Assembly: GCF_001456025.1 (NCBI RefSeq)
Contig: NZ_LMTZ01000104.1
Coordinates: 1 to 64,000 of the forward strand
DNA: 64,000 nt
Source of the DNA: Mastigocoleus testarum BC008
GTDB taxonomy: Bacteria > Cyanobacteriota > Cyanobacteriia > Cyanobacteriales > Nostocaceae
Direction of reading: 5' to 3'
Position numbers and translations under genes: made by a program. The notes under the pieces are model-generated. The model was not told the origin of the DNA, searched no databases, and saw only the letters and a list, made by a program, of their open reading frames with translations. Below, piece by piece: positions 26,932 through 36,766 of this stretch (positions are counted from its first letter, which is position 1; every line of letters begins with the position of its first letter).

Positions 26932-27003
26932 AGAAAAGAGTTATTAAATGGGTCATTTATTCGCTGATTTATCAGTATTAACCTTTACTCATTTTTGATG
27001 AAT

Positions 27004-27213
27004 TAGGACTTACGCACTTTACAAGTTAGTTATCTATCTTGTGTATAAAGTAAACAGATTGTTTCAGGCTTTTACGAAGGGTTGTTTGATTATTACCCTT
27101 CGATTATTTGCATTCGCCCTTTTCATAGGTCTGCTGTGGATGCAAAAAATAACATAAAACGTAGCTAAAATCCTTAAAAGATGTACATTCTATGTTTAAG
27201 TGCGTAAGTCCTA
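27004..27213. mobile_element. MITE with 16-bp perfect terminal inverted repeats
   Basis: A 210-bp non-coding element bounded by TAGGACTTACGCACTT (27004-27019) and its exact complement (27198-27213). The flanking bases are GAAT on both sides, consistent with a 4-bp target duplication. It carries no transposase and lies between the ABM gene and the CDF-like gene. It would need a transposase supplied by an insertion sequence elsewhere in the genome. Confidence 0.85.
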
Positions 27214-27254
27214 GAATATCTATCAAATTAAATTAGTAAACCCTTAAACTCTAT

Positions 27255-27587
27255 CTAAGAAGTCACTTTTTCACCCTGGATGGTAAAGACGACTTCATAC
27301 TGATGAAATTCGTGAGGAAATTCTACAGCCTTTTTCACTGGAGCCATAAATTCCTGATTTTGAAGAGCTAAATCCAAGGATTCTTTACTAGTCCATTGAG
27401 CATAATTAATAACTCGCGTACCATCCAGGCTTTTATGAATATTCGCAGATATAAAGCCCGATTGCTTTTTAGCTGTGTCCAAGTTACTGACCAAGTGATC
27501 CACCAACTGCTTCTGTTGCTCGGGTTCTACTGTAAAGACATTAATTACAGTAAGAACACCATCTTTTTCACTTATAGTAGTAGTCAT
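27255..27587 (-). CDS. ABM-superfamily (antibiotic biosynthesis monooxygenase-like) protein
   Basis: About 110 residues with a single dimeric alpha/beta-barrel domain. TVINVFTVEPEQQKQLVDHL opens the fold and GFISANIHKSLDGTRVINYAQW follows. Members are cofactor-free quinone-forming monooxygenases, heme-degrading enzymes or simple ligand binders; I cannot choose among them. The ATG used here has AAGGAG six bases upstream, while the longer reading frame would need a TTG start. It stands alone between the giant multicopper oxidase and a MITE. Confidence 0.85.
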   Translation of the reverse strand: MTTTISEKDGVLTVINVFTVEPEQQKQLVDHLVSNLDTAKKQSGFISANIHKSLDGTRVINYAQWTSKESLDLALQNQEFMAPVKKAVEFPHEFHQYEVVFTIQGEKVTS

Positions 27588-27842
27588 TATCACTCCTTGC
27601 AATCGGTTGTTACTTAAGTATAGTGTATAGTTTTGATTTGTTCTGAGAAAACAAGAGTAATCGTTACGATTGATTAGTGTTAGTACGTAACAATGGGAAT
27701 ATTTTACCTCTACTTAATTACTGAAAAGCTTGTAATGCAAGTATTTTGTTTCCTCAGGCTGTCAAATGAATATATTTTTAATTTTTAATAACCTTTGTGA
27801 TCTACTGTCTGTGGGCTACTAAAAATTAACCTTGATCCAAAT

Positions 27843-30800
27843 TTACCCCTGACTTAAATTTATTTGTAGGATGATATCGTTATAATCTTGATCACCACCC
27901 ATTGCTAAATCTTCAAATCCAAAAGTGTTATCGGCTAATAAACGAACGTGATCGACCTGACCTTCATTCGCACCTAAGAATGGAAAGTAAACTTTTGGAT
28001 CGTTACCTGTATTATCATCTAAAATTTCTTCTGCTTTACCATCAGCAATAATAAATGGTGCAAATAAATCGTTGGTGTCAAAAGTTCCTGTATATCTTTC
28101 CGTTCCCTGGTTGTTCACACTCAGATCGATACCTGCTAAACGCCCATTAACTGCAGCTTTAACATAACCTGCATCTCCAGGAAGTAAGTCAACGGTACCA
28201 TCACCATTAGTATCAATTCCACCATTTTGATTTGCAATTTTATAAAAGCCGACGAAATTATCAAAAACTGCTTCTCTATTGACTATAAATTCGGCTGTAA
28301 CTTGTCCTGTGATATCTCTAAAATCGAGAATTTCTCCTTCTTGTTCTCCTTGTAAACCTACACCTAGAGGTAATTCTTCATCTGTTGCTTTAATGTTAAC
28401 AACTAAATCCGTGAAGTCTGTGCTATTTCCAGAACCATCCTTCCAAGCTAAAGAAAATTGGTCATCACTTAATTCAGTTGTTCTTAGAGTTGAAACATCA
28501 GCAAACAATACTTCGCTGCTAGTTATGGTTCCAGATAAAACTGCATCTATCGTACTGTTTCTTGCTAACAAAAATCTAATATTGTTACCAGAATCAAATT
28601 CCAATAAACGTGTCAAATTGTCATTACTAAATCCATTAGGAGTATTAGTAATCGCGGAAAAAGCGACCTTGGAACGTTGTAAAGCTGCTTGAGTATAGCC
28701 TGATGCACCAGGAGCAATGCCATTAATATTACCATCAGCATCATCAACAAAAAATACTCCTAGTTCATTCACTGTGTTGGAGTTCAGCCCTGTGAGACTA
28801 ATTTTTAGTTTGACTTTAGTTTGACTTCCTTGGATGTTAAAGATACCTTTATCATTATTTTTTGCTAGTCTTGGAGTCACTACTGGATTTTCTGAAGGAT
28901 TTGGGTCTGTGCCTCCCCCAACAAGAGGGAGCATTGACTCTATGACTCTTGATTCCTCTTCATTCTGGTCTTTAAGATGAATTAACTGATAATTACCGTC
29001 TGCTTGACGGCTAAATATAACTCCCTCACCTCTTTCTCCTTCTATATCTGCGAAGGTCCCAGACAGTTCTTGAATTTCACCATCTGGAGTAAATTCTTTA
29101 TCGACGCGCATTTCAGTGGAATCAGTATCAGATTCCGTTGTATGCTCAGTAGAATCAGTGCCAGATTCCGTTGTATGCTCGGTAGAATCAGTGCCAGATT
29201 CCGTTGTATGCTCAGTAGAATCAGTGCCAGATTCCGTTGTGTGTTCAGTGGAATCAGTGTCAGACTCTGTTGTATGTCCTGTATGATGTCCTCCAAGAAA
29301 AGTATGTATTTTCAGTTGTTCGTGACCATCAGGGACATCATTAACTGCTAACGTTGTAATATTAGCGTTATTAGTTTGTGATCGCTCGCCATTTGGCTCA
29401 TCGGGTGTTTGAAGCACATAGCCAGATGTTACTTCTACTTCACCAGTGTAAGAGTCTCCATAGGGTTGAAATTCTTCAGATAATAATGAGGTTTTATCTG
29501 CTACCTCATCACCATCAAGGCTTTCTGCTTCACCATTACGAATGAGTTTATCAATTTCAAGCCCATTGTAAATTTCTACTAATCCTCGTCCACCACTACC
29601 TTGACCAACAATGATATCGTCAAAGTTATCCCCATTTGCATCACCTACAGCTAGGTTAATTGCACCAGTAAAACTCTCATCATGAAATGAATTGAGACGA
29701 GTGAGCAAGCGATAATCTTTACCACTATATACTTCAATTAATGGAGAAGTTCCTTCCCCTAAACCTACAACTACATCAGCAAATCCATCCCCATTTATAT
29801 CACCGGTTGCGATTGATGCTTTTTGTTCGGTAGATACATCAATATCCTTGAAAGGATTAAAATCTTCAATTACCAGTGCTGGATCTTCACCGTCGAGTTT
29901 ATCATTGCCTTGTGTTTGCCGTTCAAATAATGTTGCACCATCAAAGACTTTGACTGTAAAGTCATCATCAGCTTTTTCTAGGGAACGCTGTATGGTAACT
30001 ACGTCAGTAACGTTATCTGTTACATTGTTGTTTTCTTCATCTAAGGGCTTTTTGTGATTAACATCGGCAATGGCAAGATCTATTTCTCCTTGAAAGTTTT
30101 GACCGTAGGGATTTAGGAGAATAGCATCTTCTGTATTGCTGGCTTTGAGTAACTCTACAGTTCCACCGCCATTCGACCCCAAACCTAGCCAAGTATCTTC
30201 TGTGTTTAGAATTACTCTGACAACTGCCATCATTCCTGCATCTTCGTGGAACAGAATATGACAATGGTTGACGTAACTACCAGGGAAATCCTGAAACTCC
30301 ATCAGGATTTTCACTACCGACGGGTCGCCGTTGAACTGTGCAACACCGTAAGGATTTTCTGGGGTTGCTGTACCGGGTTCGTGACTGGGAGGAAGGGCAA
30401 TTGTGTCGCTTAAGACGCCAGCAAGATAGTTTTGTTCTATATCTTCAACAGGGATACCATTGATTTCTAAGACAACAAAATCATTTTGATGAATGTGGAA
30501 GGGGTGCCATTCTAACAGAGGAATATCAGCACTGAAACCAGGAAAAAGTTCGATTTCAGCCAGTTCCTCATCACTAATTCCTGATGAGTTAATGATATTC
30601 CATACCTCTGCTGTACCCAGCATTGGCATGGTGAGTGGGGGCATACCACCACCAGCTTCACTAGAGAAATACTCTCCATTAATTGTATAAATCCCTTCGA
30701 ATGTTGTTACATCCGCATCATCTGGGATATTACCTTGTACGAGTGCGCCACCAGCATTTGCTGACCATTCAAATGTTCGCTCTTTCTCAAAATCACCCTG

Positions 30801-32315
30801 TTCAGCAGCTTCTATAAGTTCATTGATTTCTTGACTGTGCTCTGTTAGGACGTCATACGCCTCAGGGAAATCACCGGTGGGAGTTGATTCTCCAGTCACT
30901 TCAACGGTTGCCAGTACTTGGGAACCCCAAATTAAGTGACCATCGTTAAACCCATTGTCCTTAGTTAATACTGGAGCATCATCGCCAAGAATTTCTTCTG
31001 TTGCATTAGAAAGAAAATAATACTTTCCAGGTTCCTCAAACCAGTGTTGAACAGATACTCGAGATCCAGGATTCAGAAGCGGAAGTTCTGTAATCTCTCT
31101 TCTTGTCCCTTCTACGACCCCAGCAGCGTCACCGTCAATTGCGACCAGATTAACTTCCTGAGGCGTGAGAGAACCATCTTCCTCCTCTTTCACCAATTGT
31201 ACGGTATGGAAGGAATTGACACTGAAATTTCCCAAGGAAAACAAATTCCATTCACCAGTCTTCAAATCCATAGTGGGATTATATTGACCGTTGACTGTGT
31301 GAATAACATTTTCTACAGGTTCAGCTAAACCACCTTCCCCATAAGCAGAAGAAAATGTTGCCGCATCTCCTGCAGGAAATGCAGAATTGTAATTTTCTGG
31401 TTTAGCGTTATAACCTACAAAAGGTGCGTCCGACAGTTCATAAACTTTCTGGCCATTTTCTTCACCCAATACTTCTAGGGGTGTACCTGCAGGAACTTCC
31501 TCAGTAGTACTTGTATTGAGTGGGTCATTTTCCTGACCTTTCCTATCAACTTGTTGAATACCAAAAGTATTAATCGCCATGAAAAACCCAGGGCTTTCCA
31601 CAGGATTTTGTTTATCCAGATCTGGAAGATCGTACGGGGGGTTAACCAGTAAAAAAGCACCTAATCCTGAAGCAACATCTACATTGGTTTCTCCGTGAAG
31701 GTGGGGATGATACCAATCTGTTCCGATGAAATGGTCTTCTGGAATTTCAATTTCTACTTCCCAAGTTTCATCTGGAGCTAATGAGAAAAGTACATTATCA
31801 CCATGACCCATGGGTGATACATGTAATCCATGGGTATGAAAATTAGTTGAGTGATCTAAGTTGTTATTAAGTGTTACTTTTAATTTATCTCCAGGCTCTG
31901 TAATCAGCATTGGTCCTGGCACCATGCCATTATAAGCCCTGAGAACTTCATAGGGTGTTGCTTTATTCTCAAGCCAAGGTATACTTCCATCTCCTGCTCT
32001 TAAAAGCCCCAACCCATCAATGGTGAACTCCGTAAGCTCATCCATGTCCAGAGTCACTTCTAAGACTTCTTCTGGACCCCAACTAGAGTAGTAAATTCCA
32101 TCCTCACCTTCGCCGCTAAAATTGCCGTTTTGATGATCGTTACGCCAATTATTTAAGGGGTCTTTAAAAGGAATTTTCTCATCAGGGTGGGGCAATACCT
32201 TTAAATAACCTTCTGTATCAAATGGATTACCATTTTCATCTATACCCGTACTCCATTGGTCAAAGTTATCTTTCCCGATAACATATGCGTCCTTTAAATT
32301 AACTGTTGCAACCAT
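27843..32315 (-). CDS. Giant multicopper oxidase with FG-GAP repeats and DUF4114 domain
   Basis: A 1490-residue, probably secreted protein. Residues about 40-720 form a three-domain multicopper oxidase. Copper ligands are visible at H160/H162 (HTHGLH), WYHPHLHGE, WHPFHIHQND and H684-C685-H686 (HCHILFHED), so both the type 1 and trinuclear sites look intact. FG-GAP/VCBS-like repeats follow (about 740-970; GDINGDGFADVVVG, GDANGDNFDDIIVG). Then comes a five-copy 11-residue repeat (1014-1068), and a DUF4114-type acidic domain near the end (GFEDLAMGGDQDYND). There is no N-terminal signal peptide, which fits type I secretion with C-terminal signals. Likely substrates are phenolics, Mn(II), Fe(II) or Cu(I); this is not decidable here. 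Confidence 0.9.
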   Translation of the reverse strand: MVATVNLKDAYVIGKDNFDQWSTGIDENGNPFDTEGYLKVLPHPDEKIPFKDPLNNWRNDHQNGNFSGEGEDGIYYSSWGPEEVLEVTLDMDELTEFTIDGLGLLRAGDGSIPWLENKATPYEVLRAYNGMVPGPMLITEPGDKLKVTLNNNLDHSTNFHTHGLHVSPMGHGDNVLFSLAPDETWEVEIEIPEDHFIGTDWYHPHLHGETNVDVASGLGAFLLVNPPYDLPDLDKQNPVESPGFFMAINTFGIQQVDRKGQENDPLNTSTTEEVPAGTPLEVLGEENGQKVYELSDAPFVGYNAKPENYNSAFPAGDAATFSSAYGEGGLAEPVENVIHTVNGQYNPTMDLKTGEWNLFSLGNFSVNSFHTVQLVKEEEDGSLTPQEVNLVAIDGDAAGVVEGTRREITELPLLNPGSRVSVQHWFEEPGKYYFLSNATEEILGDDAPVLTKDNGFNDGHLIWGSQVLATVEVTGESTPTGDFPEAYDVLTEHSQEINELIEAAEQGDFEKERTFEWSANAGGALVQGNIPDDADVTTFEGIYTINGEYFSSEAGGGMPPLTMPMLGTAEVWNIINSSGISDEELAEIELFPGFSADIPLLEWHPFHIHQNDFVVLEINGIPVEDIEQNYLAGVLSDTIALPPSHEPGTATPENPYGVAQFNGDPSVVKILMEFQDFPGSYVNHCHILFHEDAGMMAVVRVILNTEDTWLGLGSNGGGTVELLKASNTEDAILLNPYGQNFQGEIDLAIADVNHKKPLDEENNNVTDNVTDVVTIQRSLEKADDDFTVKVFDGATLFERQTQGNDKLDGEDPALVIEDFNPFKDIDVSTEQKASIATGDINGDGFADVVVGLGEGTSPLIEVYSGKDYRLLTRLNSFHDESFTGAINLAVGDANGDNFDDIIVGQGSGGRGLVEIYNGLEIDKLIRNGEAESLDGDEVADKTSLLSEEFQPYGDSYTGEVEVTSGYVLQTPDEPNGERSQTNNANITTLAVNDVPDGHEQLKIHTFLGGHHTGHTTESDTDSTEHTTESGTDSTEHTTESGTDSTEHTTESGTDSTEHTTESDTDSTEMRVDKEFTPDGEIQELSGTFADIEGERGEGVIFSRQADGNYQLIHLKDQNEEESRVIESMLPLVGGGTDPNPSENPVVTPRLAKNNDKGIFNIQGSQTKVKLKISLTGLNSNTVNELGVFFVDDADGNINGIAPGASGYTQAALQRSKVAFSAITNTPNGFSNDNLTRLLEFDSGNNIRFLLARNSTIDAVLSGTITSSEVLFADVSTLRTTELSDDQFSLAWKDGSGNSTDFTDLVVNIKATDEELPLGVGLQGEQEGEILDFRDITGQVTAEFIVNREAVFDNFVGFYKIANQNGGIDTNGDGTVDLLPGDAGYVKAAVNGRLAGIDLSVNNQGTERYTGTFDTNDLFAPFIIADGKAEEILDDNTGNDPKVYFPFLGANEGQVDHVRLLADNTFGFEDLAMGGDQDYNDIILQINLSQG
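29112..29276 (-). repeat. Five 33-bp tandem repeats inside the multicopper oxidase gene
   Basis: Five in-frame 33-bp units encode HTTES[GD]TDSTE at residues 1014-1068. The DNA units are nearly identical, pointing to recent expansion. The encoded linker is Thr/Ser/Asp/Glu-rich and lies between the FG-GAP part and the C-terminal domains. It is a coding repeat, not a CRISPR. Confidence 0.9.
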
Positions 32316-33173
32316 AATAGTATTTTCCCCTGGAAATTAATTAGTTTGAAATTAAGTGAAAATTGCCAAACAAAATACTCTGAAAAAGAGTAAACATTAG
32401 GGACTGGAATTTAATATTTAAGTTTCCTTTTTAACCTCAAAGGGTAAATCAAATTTCTTACCCTCAAGACTTAAATGCAGAAGATGATTTAATATCTGTG
32501 AAGTAATTTTAAGATGGGTAAATTGCCTTAGTTAATTACCGCTAAAAATAATTAATTTATATACTTGAAACCACTAAATCTGTAATGGACATCTACGACT
32601 ATTCGTCATAACTTTGGGCAATATAGCATCATTACTTAGTGCAATCCTCAGTAGAAACACATACAAAGAAGAAGATATGATATGAAATAGGCAAGCAAAA
32701 AATACTTTAATCACGAACTGATTACAATGAAGCAATAATATAATAATTGACTCTATAATTGAAGGCTGAGACTCACTTATTGAAAATAGAATTTTATCTT
32801 TGATAAAAATAAAAAATAGACATTGACACTCTTCATTTAACCGACAAAATGTTGTATAAATAAATACATTTTATATGCTTTTGGGTAATCTCTTACCGTA
32901 CAAGTACTTAGCTTAAACTCTACTCTCGTTGTAATTAAAGTACTACATCTCTGCAACATGCTTTGCTTTATGCCGCGGAGCTTTTTTCCTTTTCAACTGA
33001 GCCACATAGGCGCTAACAGCAAGACCAAAAAATTAGTCATCATATCATGTCCGCTTAATTACTTATGAAAAAATATATTTGTTTGTCATCACACTACTAC
33101 GAACCTTATTACAAGTGTTTTACCAGACATAATATCAATAGTTTAGGTTTAATAGTTTTAAGTACCCAATCAA
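32316..33173. other. 858-bp divergent intergenic region
   Basis: This AT-rich region lies between the divergent multicopper oxidase and ltrA genes and must hold both promoters. I found no reading frame with a ribosome-binding site, no tRNA and no strong inverted repeat. A short frame from 33064 runs into ltrA out of frame and looks accidental. Its length leaves room for an unrecognised regulatory RNA. Confidence 0.5.
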
Positions 33174-34361
33174 ATGAAAACAGGTTTATGGCAACCGCCG
33201 AGATTACGTACTAACGAAGAACAAGAAAAAGAAAGAAAAGCTACATGGCTTGAATTATTCTACGATTTAATATTTGTTGTCGCGATCGCTGAATTATCCC
33301 ATAGTTTGAGCAAAGATGTTTCGGTGCATGGATTCATCGGCTTCGGGGCGCTGTTTATACCTGTTTGGTTCTGTTGGTTAGGAGCCACATTCTACGCAAC
33401 TCTATTTGATACTGACGATATCAGAGATAGATTATTGACTCTGTTACAAATGATGATAATTGCAGCGCTAGCGGTGAACGTACATCATGGTCTTAGTACA
33501 TCTTCTATTGGCTTTGCTCTTAGTTACGTTGCTGCTCGGTGTATTCTTATTTTTCAGTTTCTTTTTGCTGGATATCACATAAAGCAAGCTCGTCCTTTAA
33601 CTAATTGGTATGCTATGGGCTTTAGCATTGGTGCAGTATTGTGGTTGATATCAATTTTTTTACCAGTCCCCTGGCGTTTTCTCCTGTGGACGGTGGGACT
33701 AATTTTAGATTTTAGTATTCCTCTGGGTACAGGTCATTTAGCAACTAAGATACCACCAGATATATCTCACGTTCCTGAAAGACTTGGACTATTTACCATA
33801 ATTGTTTTGGGCGAATCAATTGTTGCAGTGGTGAGAGGTGTAGCTGATCGGGAATGGAATATCTCTTTTGTGCTAGTCGCTCTCTCGGGATTAAGTATAG
33901 CTTTTAGCTTCTGGTGGCTTTATTTTGATAGCGTAAGTAGTTCGCCTTGGGAAAATATGAAAACTGGTCGGATTGGTGTTGTTCTGTGTTGGCTTTATTC
34001 TCATCTTGTTTTAGGGATTGCTTTAGCTGCTACAGGAGTAGGAGTTGAGCATATGATATTAAAAAGTACCGTAAATACTCTACCGGAGTCTGAACGCTGG
34101 CTTCTCTGTGGTGCGGTAACACTGTGTTTGACCACGTTAGCCCTGACTAACTTCATCAGTTGTATTCTAGAAAAAAATAAAAAAGCTAAAATTTTAAGCA
34201 TTTACCGTCTTGGTGCGGCTGGGTTTGTTTTTGTTCTTGCGATCGGTGCTATTAATCTACCCCCTACAACTTTATCTTTACTTGTAGCAATTACATGTGT
34301 TTTAACAGTTACTCTAGATTTGTTGGGAAAACATGAATCTAGACTTGGTTTTCAAGATTAG
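33174..34361 (+). CDS. Low temperature requirement protein A (LtrA) family membrane protein
   Basis: A 395-residue polytopic inner-membrane protein with about ten to twelve hydrophobic helices. The N-terminal RKATWLELFYDLIFVVAIAE is diagnostic of the LtrA family, and GHLATKIPPDISHVPERLGLFTIIVLGESIVAV is the second conserved block. The family is named from Listeria growth at low temperature; its biochemical function is not established. It is transcribed alone, with a possible terminator 20-65 bp downstream. Confidence 0.92.
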   Translation: MKTGLWQPPRLRTNEEQEKERKATWLELFYDLIFVVAIAELSHSLSKDVSVHGFIGFGALFIPVWFCWLGATFYATLFDTDDIRDRLLTLLQMMIIAALAVNVHHGLSTSSIGFALSYVAARCILIFQFLFAGYHIKQARPLTNWYAMGFSIGAVLWLISIFLPVPWRFLLWTVGLILDFSIPLGTGHLATKIPPDISHVPERLGLFTIIVLGESIVAVVRGVADREWNISFVLVALSGLSIAFSFWWLYFDSVSSSPWENMKTGRIGVVLCWLYSHLVLGIALAATGVGVEHMILKSTVNTLPESERWLLCGAVTLCLTTLALTNFISCILEKNKKAKILSIYRLGAAGFVFVLAIGAINLPPTTLSLLVAITCVLTVTLDLLGKHESRLGFQD

Positions 34362-34379
34362 GTTTTGAATACAAATTAT

Positions 34380-34427
34380 CCGCAAACTAGTCTCAATTAA
34401 AACGATAGTTGCAGTGGATTTTTTTTT
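34380..34427 (+). terminator. Possible intrinsic terminator after ltrA
   Basis: CAAACTA (34383-34389) can pair with TAGTTG (34406-34411) with one bulged base, and a run of nine T follows at 34419-34427. The stem is short and imperfect, so the call is tentative. Confidence 0.35.
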
Positions 34428-34630
34428 GGAGTAACATCGTGTTCACTTAATGACTTCTCATTATTCCTTAATACTTAATGCTCTTTGTGGAAATAATTTG
34501 ATCGGCAACTGAAAATTTCGGTTTCACTATGGGAATACTAAGAATGAAAGGTAGAGCCCACAAGCATTACCTTCATGTCTTAACAAAAATATAAATTTGA
34601 ATCGGCAAATAATATCAATTTATAAGAGGT

Positions 34631-35413
34631 TTGCCAATGAGTTGGATGAAAAAAAATCTATATACTTTAGCGATTCCCATATCTCTAACATTTTCTACTC
34701 TCTCAGCACTTTCAGTGCAAGCTCATTCCCAAAAAGGATTTGTAGACACACCGGTAGACACACAGAAAGTCCGGACATGGCAAATTAGTCAGACTTTTAA
34801 AACACCGAATCGAGGAACACCTCCGGCTACTGCTGGAGGTGCAACTCGTGGTGGTTGTACAGAAAAGAAAGGGTATTTAACATCTTTAATGCCAAAACAA
34901 AAATTGGGATTAACCGTTAACGAGTACCCAACATTTTTCTGGCACATGTCTAAGCCTGAAGTAAAAACAGCTGAGTTTTTGCTATTAGATGATAACGACG
35001 ATTTAGTTTATGAAACAAATCTAAAGCTTCCCAAAAAACCAGGGATTTTTTCATTTACTCTTCCTTCTGAAGCTCCAGCCTTAAAGGTAAATAAGCTGTA
35101 TCATTGGTATCTTTCAGTAAATTGTAGTTCTGAGGAAACAGATGAGGATATAACTATTGAGGGTTGGGTGGAACGAACAAAACCTAGTTTAGCTTTGCGA
35201 ATAAAGTTAAATAATTTAGCACCCAAATATCGTTCAAAAGTTTATGCAGATGCTGGTATTTGGCACGAGGCTATTACTAATGTAGCTCAACAACGTTGTA
35301 GTTTTCCTTCTGACTCAAATGTGATGTTGAATTGGAAGAAATTATTAACTTCTGTTGGCTTGAATAAGGTAGTTTCAGAACCTCTAAATAATATTTGTGA
35401 AATTCAAAGTTAG
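34631..35413 (+). CDS. DUF928 family secreted protein
   Basis: A 260-residue protein with an N-terminal signal peptide (about 1-35, ending near SVQAHS). The DUF928 core follows (about 70-215; TRGGCTEKKGYLTSLMP, PTFFWHM, HWYLSVNCSS, GWVERTKPS). The family is common in cyanobacteria and its function is unknown. It often lies close to CHAT-domain and haemagglutinin-domain genes, as it does here. A beta-sandwich in the periplasm is a reasonable guess. AAGAGG precedes the chosen ATG by about eight bases. Confidence 0.85.
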   Translation: MPMSWMKKNLYTLAIPISLTFSTLSALSVQAHSQKGFVDTPVDTQKVRTWQISQTFKTPNRGTPPATAGGATRGGCTEKKGYLTSLMPKQKLGLTVNEYPTFFWHMSKPEVKTAEFLLLDDNDDLVYETNLKLPKKPGIFSFTLPSEAPALKVNKLYHWYLSVNCSSEETDEDITIEGWVERTKPSLALRIKLNNLAPKYRSKVYADAGIWHEAITNVAQQRCSFPSDSNVMLNWKKLLTSVGLNKVVSEPLNNICEIQS

Positions 35414-35727
35414 CACTCTGCATAAAGTATTTTGCGCGAACTTTAATAGTCTATAATTGGGTGAATTAACTGGGTGCATTTGTTATTTTAGGAACATAAC
35501 TACAAATATATTTTTACTACATCCATAACACAAACTGAAATATGTGTCCTAAAAAAATCTAAAAATTATAGCTCTACCATAAAAACCTTAGAACATAATA
35601 TTTTTAGATAATTTTCTGGATGGGGCGATTAAAAAAAGTTAAGTTTGAAAAATTTATAACTTTTAATAGCATGTGGCAAATCAAATTATAAAGAGTAATA
35701 TATGATGCCAACTATATATTCAAAGCA
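35414..35727. other. AT-rich intergenic region
   Basis: This 314-bp gap separates DUF928 from the metallo-beta-lactamase-fold gene. It is very AT-rich, with no reading frame, repeat or convincing hairpin visible. Confidence 0.5.
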
Positions 35728-36546
35728 ATGACAAAACTACTTTTTTTAGGCTCTGGTTGTGCTTTTATTCGTGGTGTAGATAATTATCAATCAAATATAC
35801 TATTAACTAGTGATACCGGGAAAAAATTTTTGATTGATTGTGGTTCGGATATCAGGCATTCTTTGTACAGAGCGGGATATTCTCACCTTGATATTACCGA
35901 TATTTATATTAGTCATATTCATGCGGATCATGTTGGTGGGCTTGAATATATTGGCTTCAGTACTAAATTTGATTCAAGATGTGAAAAACCCAAGCTTTAT
36001 TTAGATACAGAATTAGCCCAAACTCTTTGGGTTAATTCATTATCTGGAGGGATGAAATATATCGGAAATGAGATAGCGACTTTCGAAACTTTTTTTGAAA
36101 TAGTAGAAATAAAATCCGAGAGAAACTTTATTTGGGAAAATATTAAATTTAACTTAATTAAAGTTGTTCACGTAAACTCTGGTAATGCCATTATGCCAAG
36201 CTATGGTTTATTTTTTGAGATCAATGGCATAAAAATATTGTTAACAACAGATACAAAAATGTGTCTAAATATTTTAGATAAATTTTATCAGGAAGCAGAT
36301 ATTATTTTTCAAGATTGTGAAACTACTAAATTTTCTAGTAACGTTCATGCACATTATCAGGAATTGTTGAATTTACCATTATCTATAAAAAACAAAATGT
36401 GGCTGTATCATTATCAACCAGGAACACTTCCTGATGCAATTGATGATGGTTTTTGTGGTTTTGTGGAACGAGGTCAGGAGTTTGATTTTTCATCACCGAT
36501 ATTTTCTTCTAAAAGTCTTAACGTAATCAAAGCAAATGCGGTTTAG
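35728..36546 (+). CDS. Metallo-beta-lactamase-fold hydrolase
   Basis: A 272-residue cytosolic protein of the MBL superfamily, nearest in style to the RNase Z/arylsulfatase branch. The metal motif is complete: H63-I-H65-A-D67-H68. GSGCAFIRGVDNYQSNILL near the start is the usual first strand. Later metal ligands are probably H153 (VVHVNSG), D181 (TTDTK) and a distal His. The substrate is unknown. It is oriented with, but not tightly linked to, the DUF928 and CHAT genes. Confidence 0.85.
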   Translation: MTKLLFLGSGCAFIRGVDNYQSNILLTSDTGKKFLIDCGSDIRHSLYRAGYSHLDITDIYISHIHADHVGGLEYIGFSTKFDSRCEKPKLYLDTELAQTLWVNSLSGGMKYIGNEIATFETFFEIVEIKSERNFIWENIKFNLIKVVHVNSGNAIMPSYGLFFEINGIKILLTTDTKMCLNILDKFYQEADIIFQDCETTKFSSNVHAHYQELLNLPLSIKNKMWLYHYQPGTLPDAIDDGFCGFVERGQEFDFSSPIFSSKSLNVIKANAV

Positions 36547-36766
36547 TTGCTAGAGTACTGTAATTTTGCCCAATGAATATTATACAGGTAAAGTTTATTG
36601 CTTACAGTAAATTAGCTCTTGGAGAAAAAACAAATAGTTATTAAAAATAAATACTAACCTTATGATTACATTTATGATGGGTAAAATTATTTTATCTCAT
36701 CTTTTTTTATCTTTGCATACTGATTTTTGAGCGATTTAAAATAACTATTGATGGATACTTGTAATT

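Noticed and set aside
29112..29276. CRISPR-like regular repeats
   Set aside because: The 33-bp units are contiguous with no spacers and lie in frame inside the multicopper oxidase gene, encoding an 11-residue repeat.
33064..33204. Short frame starting before ltrA
   Set aside because: It runs into ltrA out of frame, has no ribosome-binding site and encodes no recognisable feature.
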